From: Diploptera punctata
Lineage: Eukaryota; Arthropoda; Insecta; Blattodea; Blaberidae
Length of the DNA: 64,000 nucleotides
NCBI GenBank assembly: GCA_030220185.1
Contig: JASPKZ010007527.1
Location: forward strand, 1 to 64,000
Direction of reading: 5' to 3'
Part shown: positions 20,416 to 29,159 of the stretch, piece by piece
How the letters are laid out: every line of letters begins with the position of its first letter
How positions within the stretch are numbered: the first letter of the stretch is position 1
The notes under the pieces: model-generated
Databases searched by the model: none
Told to the model about the DNA's origin: nothing
Seen by the model: only the letters and a program-made list of their open reading frames with translations
Program-made: the position numbers and the translations under genes

Positions 20416-21693
20416 CCCTATTTTAAACAACAAAACTTTATACAACTTACATTTTGCAGATGATCAATTGTTAATTGCACAAGATTATGAAGATTTAGAA
20501 TATATGACTAGAAAATTAATAGAAAAATATGAAAAATGGGGATTAAATTTGAACATGAAAAAAAAAACAAAATATTTATCAACTTTTATAAGATTCATGA
20601 TGTGTTCCGTTGAGGTATTATTCGAAATTAATATAAAATTATGGAATATTCACCTGAAAGGTCCGTCTCCTCAACTTAATTAATCATTTAACTGTAGCGC
20701 TTTCGGGACTTGTCCCATCATCGGCAGGATTCAAAACTGGTGTTTCACTGAAGATCTGGTAGATGGGGTTGCATGTATTGGGTTCGTTTTCGTTTATCAG
20801 GCTGCCGTTGTTGTGAGCTGCTTTCATGATTTCCATCTCTTCGAGTACGTTTATCTTCGCTGGATTATTTTCTCTCTGCATTACTGTTAGGGTGTTTTCA
20901 ATATTTAACATGCGATGTCCTTCATGGATAACGTGTTTTGCATAGCTTGATTTCCCTTCTGCGTGAATGAAGTCTCGAAAATGTTCTTTGAATCTGATGT
21001 TAAAACTCCTGTTTGTCCTTCCTATATAAAATATTTATCAATTGGTGAACCAGAACAAAATTTAATTTTGGAGACTGGAGAAACAATAAAATCTTGTAGT
21101 GAGATCACATATTTAGGAATAAAAAATAATATAAAAATGCGATTTGATGAAGAGGAAATAAGAAATAGAAATAATAAAGGAAATTTGCAATTCCTTGCCT
21201 CAACGGAATATTATGGAATAAAAATATAAGTAATAAAAATAAAATGAATATATATCATATAATTGTTAAAAGCATCATTACTTATGGAGCAGAAATTTGG
21301 CCATTAACAACACAAACAAATAAGTATCTTTTGGCAACGGAAATGGATTTTATACGAAGGACAGCAAGAATTTCAAGAACAGAAGAAATAGGAACTCAGT
21401 TATAAGGAAGAAAATGAAGATTGAAGTCACTGTTTTAGATTATATTAAAACTCAGCAATTAAGATGGTACGGACATGTCCAGCGAATGGAAGAGGATCGA
21501 CTACCAAAATGTGTTTTGGAATGGAAACCTGAGGGAAGACGAGGCAGAGGAAGACCTAAAACCTCCTGGAGTCAGGGAATATGTTTATACATGAAGGAGA
21601 AACATCTACAACCATGAGATTGGATGGACCGGCAAAATTGGCTATTAGGGATCGGATGATGTCAAAGACATTAATCAACCGATGATCTATCTA
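20416..21693 (+). mobile_element. LINE D insertion with 8-bp TSD, itself interrupted by a Penelope-like element
   Basis: TSD TGATGTTT at 20408-20415 and 21694-21701. Encodes LHFADDQLLIAQDYEDLEYM (catalytic box as FADD), NMKKKTKYLS, then after the inserted element IGEPEQNLILETGETIKSC, EITYLGIKNN, SIITYGAEIWPLTTQTN, LRWYGHVQRMEEDRLPKCVL and GRRGRGRPKTSW. Frameshifts at 21230 and 21405 break it. Relatives lie at 26287, 55845 and 57230. Confidence 0.8.
20583..21027 (-). mobile_element. Penelope-like element fragment with GIY-YIG endonuclease C-terminus, 14-bp TSD
   Basis: Minus frame reads YIGRTNRSFNIRFKEHFRDF, then YAKHVIHEGHR, the second half of a GIY-YIG nuclease (YIG, conserved R, EH, H-x-x-x-x-H) as found at the C-terminus of Penelope-like proteins, and ends ...NPADDGTSPESATVK before a stop at 20684. 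It is 5'-truncated just at the YIG. TSD AAAATATTTATCAA at 20569-20582 and 21028-21041. The short terminal hairpin GGGAC/GTCCC lies at 20705-20716. Confidence 0.75.
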
Positions 21694-21732
21694 TGATGTT
21701 TACCTCCAGTCCCAATTTCTTAGTGTTACTCC

Positions 21733-22250
21733 TATAAAATATATAGTACAATATCCATACCTACTCTCCGAAAAAAATACCCTATGACAAAACTTGCTAT
21801 TTATTTCGCATTAAAATGCAGGCATTATCCAGGAGGCTGTTAACAGAACATACAAGCACCTTAATACTTCTAGTTCTCGACGTTAGGGCGTGTAATAAAC
21901 TTAGTTTTACAATGCTATTGTTTTGTGCAATTGTTCCTAAGATACGTGATAAAGATAAGAATAAAACATTTTTATCTTGTGAATATGACATTCATTTTTA
22001 TCAACCAGGTTACAAAGTCGCGCATGCGTCATGAATGTCCGTGCCGCCTTACAGCTTTCAAATGTTTAGTTTAACTTTGACAGGAAGCGAGAAAAAAACT
22101 GAAGTGAACAACTGATTGTTGCAAGTTCCTTCCTCATTTGTTTCACAATATATTATTCTTCAATTTTTCTGCAACATCAGTACAAAAGTAAGTAAACAGG
22201 CTTTTTACGAAAAAAAAATTTCAAGTTATTAAATATGAATTACTCTATGA
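21733..22250. other. Unassigned sequence
   Basis: Two mutually antisense ORFs of 64-72 codons (21797-22034) without recognisable motifs. No repeat match in the window. Confidence 0.45.
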
Positions 22251-22252
22251 CA

Positions 22253-22336
22253 TTATTATTATTATTATTATTATTACTACTATTAGTATTATTTTATTAT
22301 TATTATATATTATATTATTATTATTATTATTATTAT
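22253..22336. repeat. (ATT)n microsatellite, interrupted
   Basis: TTA/ATT triplets with interruptions at ACTACTATTAG and TATATATTAT. Confidence 0.9.
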
Positions 22337-22387
22337 ATCGTGAAAGTTTAGCCATAAATACATTTATTTATTATTATTTTTATTCAA

Positions 22388-22768
22388 TTTCCCAGGTTAT
22401 TTTATACATTTTTGGCGTTTTCTCCTGGCATTAGCGTAATTGTAACCCACTTCTGCGGTTGAGGCACCTGGAAGGCGGGGTTACGCTGCCCCGATGATAT
22501 GATGGGTGATGATGATGATGATGAATAGTGGTGCGCCAGGAGAGTCCCTAATCCTAAGCTTAATCTAAGATGAATATGAATGATGATGATTGCGATGGCC
22601 AGATGATGTTCGGAGACCGTTTGGGCCTTAAAGTTTTCCTGACATTTGTCTTACAGGTGAGGAAAACCCCGAAACAAAACCTCACCCAGGAAGCTTGTCT
22701 CGGCCGGGGATCGAACACGGTCCCGCTGCATGACAAGGCAGTACGCTACCTCGAGACCAAAGCGGTGG
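22388..22768 (-). mobile_element. tRNA-headed SINE, family A, long form
   Basis: Left module: CTCCTGGCATTAGCGTAATT, GAGGCACCTGGAAGGCGGGG, CCCCGATGATATGATGGGTG, GTGCGCCAGGAGAGTCCCTA. Right: TTACAGGTGAGGAAAACCCC, GGGGATCGAACACGGTCCCG, CTACCTCGAGACCAAAGCGG. Same architecture as 13595-13965. Confidence 0.8.
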
Positions 22769-22867
22769 ATATAAATGACTTTATAATAGGTCAGAAAATA
22801 TAAAATTAAGCACAAAAGCAAAGAAGGGCTCTAAAATGTATTAAAAAATAATTATTTAATATTATGT

Positions 22868-23190
22868 ACTATCCACCGCTGTGACTCGAGGTAGCGTACT
22901 GCCTTGTCACGCAGCGGGCCCGGGCTCATCCCCGCTCGGGACAGTTTTTTCTGGGTGAGGTTTTTATCGGGATTTTTCTCACCTGTAAGGCAAATGTCAG
23001 GAAAACTTTAAGGCCAAAACGGTCCCCAAAATCATGTGGCCATCATCCTTATCATTATCATTATCATCATCATAATCCTTAACCGGTGTGGAAAGCAACG
23101 GGAAGCTACCACACCTACAATTCCCTAGTAAAGCTGAAAAGCATAGCATGAGAATGCTATGATTGCAGTGAAGGACCTGCCTTCGGATGG
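22868..23190 (+). mobile_element. tRNA-headed SINE, family A (short form)
   Basis: CCACCGCTGTGACTCGAGGT through GAAAGCAACGGGAAGCTACC; tail cut short after GACCTGCCTTCGGATGGG. GTACT flanks both sides (22866 and 23191) as a weak TSD. Confidence 0.8.
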
Positions 23191-23204
23191 GTGTACTGAG
23201 AGCC

Positions 23205-23762
23205 ATCACGCATAATCTATTGAGTAACACTAAGAAATTGGGGCTGGAAGTAATTATCAGTAAAAGTAAATAAATGGTCACACACAAAAATACATTATAT
23301 AATGGAAATGGACAGTTAATGACAAATAAGGGAAACTTTAAAGATGTGCCTCAATTCAAATACCTAGGAACAATAATTACAAACAGGAATGAGATGCACA
23401 AAGAAATTAAACATAGGCTCAATTCTGGAAATGCGTGCTATTATGCATTACAGGGACTCTTGACGTCCCAACTCCTTTCAAAAAACGTTAAACTGAAAAT
23501 ATATAAAACTATTATTCTACCAGTTATATTATATGGGTGCGAAACATGGACTCTTACTTTAAGGGAGGAAAGGGGATTACAAACATTTGAGAATAAAGTT
23601 GTTAGGATTTTTTTTCACCAAAGAGAGATTAATAGATAGGCGAATGGAGAAGACTACATAACGCTGAGCTACATGATCTTTATAGGAAACCAGATGTAAT
23701 AAGAAAAGGATATGTGATGGGCAGGACATGTGGCACGATAAGGATAAAAGAGGGGCGTGGAC
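23205..23762 (+). mobile_element. LINE A fragment
   Basis: Frame 23274-23639 encodes VTHKNTLYNGNGQLMTNKGN, YLGTIITNRNEMHKEIKHRL, LPVILYGCETWTLTLREERG, then fails at a run of T (VVRIFFHQREINR). Ends abruptly at GAGGGGCGTGG, where an inverted LINE A begins. Confidence 0.8.
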
Positions 23763-24180
23763 ATAAGGTCTCCATACGTACCAATCCTGAGTTAATGTTT
23801 TCCAATCACCTCATAATATAATCTATTCCCTCAAATCATGCTTAACGTTATTCTCCCACCTCATTTTTGGCCTGCCTACTGGGCGCCTTCCCTCTGATTT
23901 TACTACAGAGTTTCCATACCCGTTTTCATTCCCCATCGTGCCACATGTCTTGCTAATCGCAGTCTAAAAAGAGTTTTTTGTTCTTATTATATCTGGTTTC
24001 CATAAAGATCATATAGTTCACTGTTATGCAGTCTTCTCCATTCACCTGTCTGTTCATCTCTCTTTGGTCCAAAAATGTTCATAAGTACTTTATTCTCAAA
24101 TACTCGTAATCTCCTTTCCTCCCTTAAAGTCCATGTTTCACATCCATGTAATATAACTGGTAGAATTATAGTTCTATATT
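23757..24180 (-). mobile_element. LINE A fragment in inverted contact with the previous one
   Basis: From GGACATAAGGTCTCCATACG (near the 3' end) to TATTTTTGTC near 24185. Minus frame 23987-24177: LPVILHGCETWTLREERRLR, FGPKRDEQTGEWRRLHNSEL. The two copies meet tail to tail at 23757-23762 with no spacer, probably by rearrangement or insertion of one into the other. Confidence 0.75.
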
Positions 24181-24267
24181 TTTGTCTATATAAATGTTTT
24201 TTTAAACAGAAATAGGTATGGCAATGATATTTGTTAGAGGGTGAATCTGCCCCAGGGCCATGATGAA

Positions 24268-24522
24268 GTGATCCCACTACAGGCCTCAGGAGGCCCTTGG
24301 GGTAGTGGAAGGTTAAGGCCCCCACTTTTTCTAGACAATCGGCATTTGATGTCAACCGGGTTGTCTTTACCCCAGAAGAAGCGTCTGGTATTCATTTCCG
24401 TTAGAGGCTGAGTCGACCCCACGGCCATAGTGCCGCCACAGGGACTCGAACCGTCGACCTTCCGGCTTGTAGCGCAGTGCCTTAACCACCACGCTACGGC
24501 GTGCCCTCACGACCATGATGAA
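24268..24522 (-). mobile_element. tRNA-headed SINE, family C, with 10-bp TSD
   Basis: Inverted copy: GTGATCCCACTACAGGCCTC, AGGCCCTTGGGGTAGTGGAA, then head complement ending CACGCTACGGCGTGCCC. CCATGATGAA at 24258-24267 recurs at 24523-24532. Confidence 0.85.
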
Positions 24523-24532
24523 TTTTTAGCTA

Positions 24533-24625
24533 ATTTAAAATTCCTGACAACATTGGGACTAGAACCCGCGACTTGCAGGCTTGTAGTATACTACCTTTAA
24601 GCAAGTACGCTATTCCGTATGTATA
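24533..24625 (-). mobile_element. SINE C-like relic
   Basis: AAAATTCCTGACAACATTGG, GACTAGAACCCGCGACTTGC and AAGCAAGTACGCTATTCCG parallel the head end of SINE C at lower identity. Confidence 0.5.
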
Positions 24626-24654
24626 TAACTGATCTGTTTATCTGCTATCCTGCT

Positions 24655-24658
<4 letters not shown>

Positions 24659-24706
<48 letters not shown>
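24659..24706. repeat. (TA)n microsatellite
   Basis: About 24 uninterrupted TA units. Confidence 0.95.
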
Positions 24707-24707
<1 letters not shown>

Positions 24708-25200
24708 TACAAATCCCGGTCACGCGTTGCTGTGGCTAAGGTATACGTTAAAAATTTTAATTAAGTTGCTGTCTTTCAGCCAGATTACTTAAAACTAATA
24801 CTTACACACGAAATTAATAATATTGAAAATAAAATAAACACTGAACACACTTAAATTATGAAATAATCAATATTTGTAATTCAATTGAAATTCGCGGTTG
24901 CAACAAAAAGCACAACCATCTGGATCTCTCTTTGTTAAATAATAAACCAAATACCTTACACCGCCATCTGTTAGAATCGTATGGAACTCACAGATAATTA
25001 TAACTCTTTGTTAAATAATAAACAAATAATTTGCAATAAAAAATAATGCGACTATAAATTTAGTTATAAACTACCCTAAGTCTCAAGTTGGATCAAACTG
25101 CACACAGTGTGCAAAATTTTATTAAAATCGGTTCAGTAGTTTAGGATTCCATCGCGGACAAACAACGTGACACGAAATTTTTATACATTAATAATATATA
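24707..25200 (+). mobile_element. Dispersed non-coding repeat with LINE/SINE-type 3' end
   Basis: Starts AATCCCGGTCACGCGTTGCT and ends with AAAATCGGTTCAGTAGTTTA, GGACAAACAACGTGACACG and a TA run. The ATCGGT-CAGT-GTTTAGGA wording is shared with R3 (30085, 52415, 61470). No coding capacity. Confidence 0.5.
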
Positions 25201-25215
25201 TATATATATATATAC

Positions 25216-25580
25216 ACACAATATATTTGTCTTATTTTTTTACCTAAAAACAAATATAATTTGTTGAGGATAACTACCACAACAGGTACAAATTTTATTG
25301 TTTTAAATATTTAACAACAACCTCAACGGTGCAAAATGTTTGTTAAAAGTATTTATCTACTGCCTGCCTCGTGTACACACACTTCTTGTGTCTTGTTTTG
25401 GTATGAAAATGTAAATACATTAAGAAAATAGAACAAGGTGAGAACTATAATTATAATTGTAACGTAAGTAACGTAAGAGCGCATACATCAGTGTTCTAGT
25501 TAGCGATATCACCCGTGTCATCACGTGACCCATATCAGCGCACAAGTACGAGGTCACTCTGTGAACAAACACATCGCCGT
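25216..25580. other. Unassigned sequence
   Basis: No gene or repeat recognised. Confidence 0.5.
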
Positions 25581-25581
25581 T

Positions 25582-25582
<1 letters not shown>

Positions 25583-25646
<64 letters not shown>

Positions 25647-25845
25647 TCTATTTATATACAAATTTTTAATGTTTACACATCTTTCTGCGCCTAAAGTTTT
25701 GTTTTCTTCTTCTTCTTATTATTATTATCATTATTATTATTATAAATAATTATAATTATCATTATTATCATCATCATCATTATCATTATTATTATCTTCA
25801 TTATTAGCATCATTATCTTTATCATCATTATTATCATCATCATCA

Positions 25846-25903
<58 letters not shown>

Positions 25904-25907
25904 AAGT
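25583..25907. repeat. (AAT)n and (ATT/ATC)n microsatellites
   Basis: Pure TAA repeat 25583-25646, then from about 25710 a long ATT/ATC triplet array to 25902. ORFs of poly-I or poly-N here are artefacts. Confidence 0.95.
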
Positions 25908-26200
25908 AAAGTGATCCCACAACAGGCCCGGAGGCCCTTGGGGTAGTAGGAGGTTAAGGCTCCCACTTTTTCTAGACAATCGGCACTTTGTCAGCCGGGT
26001 TGTCAGCCCTGCGTGACGGCCGCCTTTACCCCCAGAACAAGCGTCTGGTACTCATTTACATTAGAGGCTGAGTCGACCCCAGGGCCATAGTGCCGCCAGA
26101 GGGTTTGGGTCAGTTTAAAAATCCTGACCCCAACGGGACTTGAACCCTCGACCCTCCGGCCTGTAGCTCAGTGCCTTAACCACTACGCTACGACGTGCCC
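25908..26200 (-). mobile_element. tRNA-headed SINE, family C, inserted in an (ATT)n array
   Basis: TAAAGTGATCCCACAACAGG to CACTACGCTACGACGTGCCC, flanked on both sides by TTATTATTATT. The target was the microsatellite itself, so the TSD cannot be told from the array. Confidence 0.85.

Positions 26201-26286
<86 letters not shown>
26201..26286. repeat. (TTA)n microsatellite
   Basis: About 28 uninterrupted TTA units between SINE C and LINE D. Confidence 0.95.
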
Positions 26287-26573
26287 GAAATTATGGGTGT
26301 ACAAGAGGAGCCGGACATCATAGAAAAGAAAAGATTGCATGGTATGGTCATGTCAAACGAATGCCAGAGCAAAGATTGCCAAAAATTGTTATGGAATGGA
26401 TCCCAATAGAAAGGAGGAAGAGAGGAAGACCGAAGAAAACTTGGATAGAAGGGGTACAAGCAGCTATGAATATCAGAGGAATGGAGGAAGATCAATGGAT
26501 GGATAGAGAGGAATGGCGTTTGGTTTCCGGAAGACGGCGGCAGCTGCCATGATACCGGATGATGATGATGATG

Positions 26574-26575
<2 letters not shown>
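26287..26575 (+). mobile_element. LINE D, 3' terminal fragment
   Basis: Very similar to 57655-57945. It encodes EIMGVQEEPDII, then after a 9-bp deletion and frameshift RMPEQRLPKIVMEWIPIERR, KRGRPKKTWIEGVQAAMN and DREEWRLVSGRRRQLP. Ends ATACCGGATGATGATGATGA and runs into (ATT)n, indicating a GAT/ATT-type 3' tail. Confidence 0.85.
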
Positions 26576-26623
<48 letters not shown>

Positions 26624-26637
26624 GATTATTATATTAT
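26576..26637. repeat. (ATT)n microsatellite
   Basis: Continues the LINE D tail. Confidence 0.9.
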
Positions 26638-26639
26638 TG

Positions 26640-27240
26640 GAGATGCGCAAAGAAATTAAACATAGGTACAATTCTCGAAATGCATGTTATTATGTATTAC
26701 AGGGAGTCTTGTCGTACCAACTTCTCTAAAAATAATTAATAAATAAATAAACTGAAAATATATAAAACTGTTATTCTACCAGTTATATTATATGGGTGTG
26801 AAACATGGACTCTTAGTTTAAGGGAGGAAAGGAGATTACGAGTATTTGAGAATAAAGTTCTAAAGAATGTTTTTGTACCAAAGAAAGATGACAACACAGG
26901 TGAATGGAAGAAGACTACATAACAGTGATTCAGATGGAGTTTACAGGAAAGCGAGATATAATAAGGACAGTTAAGTCTCGTAGACTGCGATTGACAGGTC
27001 ATGTGGTACGAATGGGGAATAAAAGAGAGGCTTGGAACATAGTAGTACGTAAACCACGGGGAAAGCGCCTTGTAGGTAGGGCAAGAATGAGGTGAGAGAA
27101 TAATTTTAACATTGCTTTGAGGGAAATATATAATACAGGGGATAAATAAAAAAGTTAGTTCATGACAGGGATGTATGGAGAGCTTATCTTCGCGCGGCCA
27201 TGAATCTACTGGTTCGATAGTGCCAGTTGAGTTAGTTACT
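26640..27240 (+). mobile_element. LINE A fragment
   Basis: GAGATGCGCAAAGAAATTAA to the 3' end CGATAGTGCCAGTTGAGTTA. It encodes LPVILYGCETWTLSLREERR with frameshifts, RTVKSRRLRLTGHVVRMGNK and RARMR before a stop. An insertion AATAATTAATAAATAAATAA replaces the start of the KNVKLKI region. Confidence 0.8.
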
Positions 27241-27503
27241 TTTTACACGCTTTATATTAGCTGGACCTGTATCTGTCTATCTATGTAACGGGATCTTCGA
27301 ACATGATTTTTATCCACTTAAAAACATTGGATCGACTTGAAACTTTGTATACTTGTAAAGGACCAATGACAATACAATAATTTCGTAATGTTTTTCTAAG
27401 ATCCTGGCCAGGATCATCAGGATATAAAAAAATAAAGACCGGTATAATAGGTTGCGGACTTATCGACTTTTTAGTCCATCGTTGTAAGAAATTAATATTA
27501 TAT
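27241..27503. other. Unassigned sequence, possible repeat 3' end
   Basis: Contains GATCGACTTGAAACTTTGTA and ATCCTGGCCAGGATCATCAG, but no second copy in the window. Confidence 0.35.
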
Positions 27504-27595
27504 CCTCTGGTAGCTCAGTTGGTAGAGCGGTGGATTGTAGTGGTATATAATTTCAGTAATCCATAGTTCGCTGGTTCAAATCCGGCCTGGGAGGA
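27504..27595 (+). tRNA. tRNA-Tyr(GTA)-like gene with an 18-nt intron
   Basis: Order of elements: acceptor 5' strand CCTCTGG, D-arm TAGCTCAGTTGGTAGAGC, anticodon arm GTGGA-TTGTAG, an 18-nt insertion (27541-27558), then A-TCCAT, variable loop, T-arm GCTGGTTCAAATCCGGC, acceptor 3' strand TGGGAGG plus A73. The anticodon GTA is followed one base later by the canonical intron position, as in eukaryotic tRNA-Tyr. The anticodon stem and T-stem pair well. The acceptor stem has a G-G mismatch at the sixth pair and two G-T pairs. An eleven-T run after the gene is a Pol III terminator. It may be a working gene or a recent pseudogene; the mismatch argues for caution. Confidence 0.65.
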
Positions 27596-27606
27596 TTTTT
27601 TTTTTA
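27596..27606 (+). terminator. Pol III oligo-T terminator of the tRNA-Tyr-like gene
   Basis: A run of eleven T immediately follows the discriminator base. Confidence 0.6.
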
Positions 27607-27714
27607 GAAGAGTATTACTTTTAGCTCATACTACAATAGTATCGAATTTAAAGATGTTTACATTTTTTATCTTATTCTGTAAAATATTAAAACTAAAAAA
27701 TAAATAATAATAAT

Positions 27715-28182
27715 ATTTTTAAAAAACTAAAACAACAAGCTTTATTAGAAAACCGAACTAAAAATGAATGATAATTTTAATTTCCAACACGCTTGGGATA
27801 AAATTAAAGTGGTCAACAAAAAAGTCATCTCCAACACATATAGAATAAAACTAGAGTTATCTACAAAAAAAAATAATTTTACCATCAAAAGCGTGGGGTG
27901 CTTTTTATGAATTTACAATTTTCTTCTTAGAGACTTTACTTTTACCAATATCTGTTTATTATCAATATATTTAATTGATATAGAGCACCCCCCGCTATTG
28001 ATAGTAAAATAATTTTATTTTTGTTGATAACTCTAGTTTTATTCTAGATGTGTTGGAGATGATTTTTTTGTTGACCACTTTAATTTTATCCCAAGCGTGT
28101 TGGAAATTAAAATTATTTTTCATTTTTTAGTTCGGTTTCCTAATAAAGCGTGTTGTTTTTATTTTTTTAAACTATTATTTAT
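27715..28182. mobile_element. Long-TIR element, full copy
   Basis: Left arm 27715-27910 and right arm 27985-28180 are inverted copies of about 190 bp (CTAAAACAACAAGCTTTATT against its complement at the right end; ACCATCAAAAGCGTGGGGTG inwards). A short centre, TTTACTTTTACCAATATCTG, is single copy. The right part recurs at 44272-44580. No transposase, so non-autonomous. Confidence 0.8.
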
Positions 28183-29159
28183 TTCCACTGTTGGCAGAAG
28201 TGTTATTGTGACCAATGAAAGTGTTCTTGTTACTTTGGTATTGTTAACAAATTAAATTTGATTTTTTTCTGAAATGAGTCAAACATCATTTAATTCTGTA
28301 CCTTACGTCACACATCATTTGGTGCTCTTCTGATGTCATGTACTGCTTCCTATTCGGTTGCAAAACAACACTGGCAAATCCGACACATTGTGTAGCACGG
28401 AAACGGTTCGTGTCCGGACTTGGGTTCCTACGCAGTGCCCTCTGCTAGTCCTAGAAGTTTTTAATATGGATTTCCGAACACCCTGTATGGTTTGATGCAT
28501 TCCTCAAGTATCCCTCCATGTCCTGCATGAAAGATTCAACCCACCATGTACAATTTTATGCCATCTATGGGCCGAGTAATAAAACACTGATAGAAAAGTC
28601 GCATTTATTTTTTCTGCAGAAAGAACCAAACAACAAAATGTGTAAAATCTCAGAATTAAGAACGTCTGAGTTACCAACTTTCGCACAAAATAGAAGCTAT
28701 TTAATATTCTGTTGGTTGAAGTAATAAATAAATGTTTATTTTTATTTGCGATTTTTTTTATTTACATTTAATTTTAATTTGTTTTTCTCAGTTCAGTTAT
28801 CTTGCAGCTTGGTTCCTTTTTGCAGAATACGACCCAATTTATATAATTTCTAAAACTTTATTCACATTTGAATTGTTAGTATTAAATATTCAGTTTCTAT
28901 TAATGATTTACATTACTTAATTCGGTGTAAATCTGGCGACGGTTTTCTGAGAAACTTGTGGTCAAAATGCCTTGACATTTGCTTCAGATTTGACGGGAAT
29001 CTTTGAAAACTAGAAATCAGAATATTGAAATCGACCGGGAATCAAACCTGACCCTGCTGCTTGAAATACTTTTGTTTTCTAGATAATAGCGGCAATCTTC
29101 TCCAAACCTGCTGTTGTAAAACGAACGTGAAATAATTTGTTAGTTGTCGATATTTACGA
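28183..29159. other. Unassigned sequence with one TIR-like end and a weak tRNA-like relic
   Basis: GATTTCCGAACACCCTGTAT at 28470-28489 is like the outer end of mariner-type terminal repeats (inverse of ATACAGGGTG). 29028-29065 (TCGACCGGGAATCAAACCTG) is a B-box-like complement. The ORFs at 28504-28920 have no recognisable motif. Confidence 0.35.

Larger units (their letters stand above)
19471..21732 (-). mobile_element. LINE A host copy interrupted by two later LINE insertions
   Basis: Minus-strand LINE A is present in three colinear blocks: 19471-20035 (3' tail to YLGTIMT region), 20307-20415 (continuing into the NGNGQLM and KTKY regions) and 21702-21732 (LGLEV region). Block 1/2 is separated by a plus-strand LINE A (TSD GTATTT) and block 2/3 by a LINE D (TSD TGATGTTT). 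Removing both inserts restores the order seen at 47265-47595. Coding capacity is lost. Confidence 0.8.

Noticed and set aside
25525..26286. ORFs encoding poly-Ile and poly-Asn
   Set aside because: Translations of (ATT)n/(AAT)n microsatellites.
28470..28489. A complete mariner element ending at CACCCTGTAT
   Set aside because: Only one outer end is visible; I could not find the matching inverted end upstream.
28504..28920. Small host gene(s) suggested by 60-68-codon ORFs
   Set aside because: Overlapping opposite-strand frames, AT-rich composition and no motif; not better than chance.
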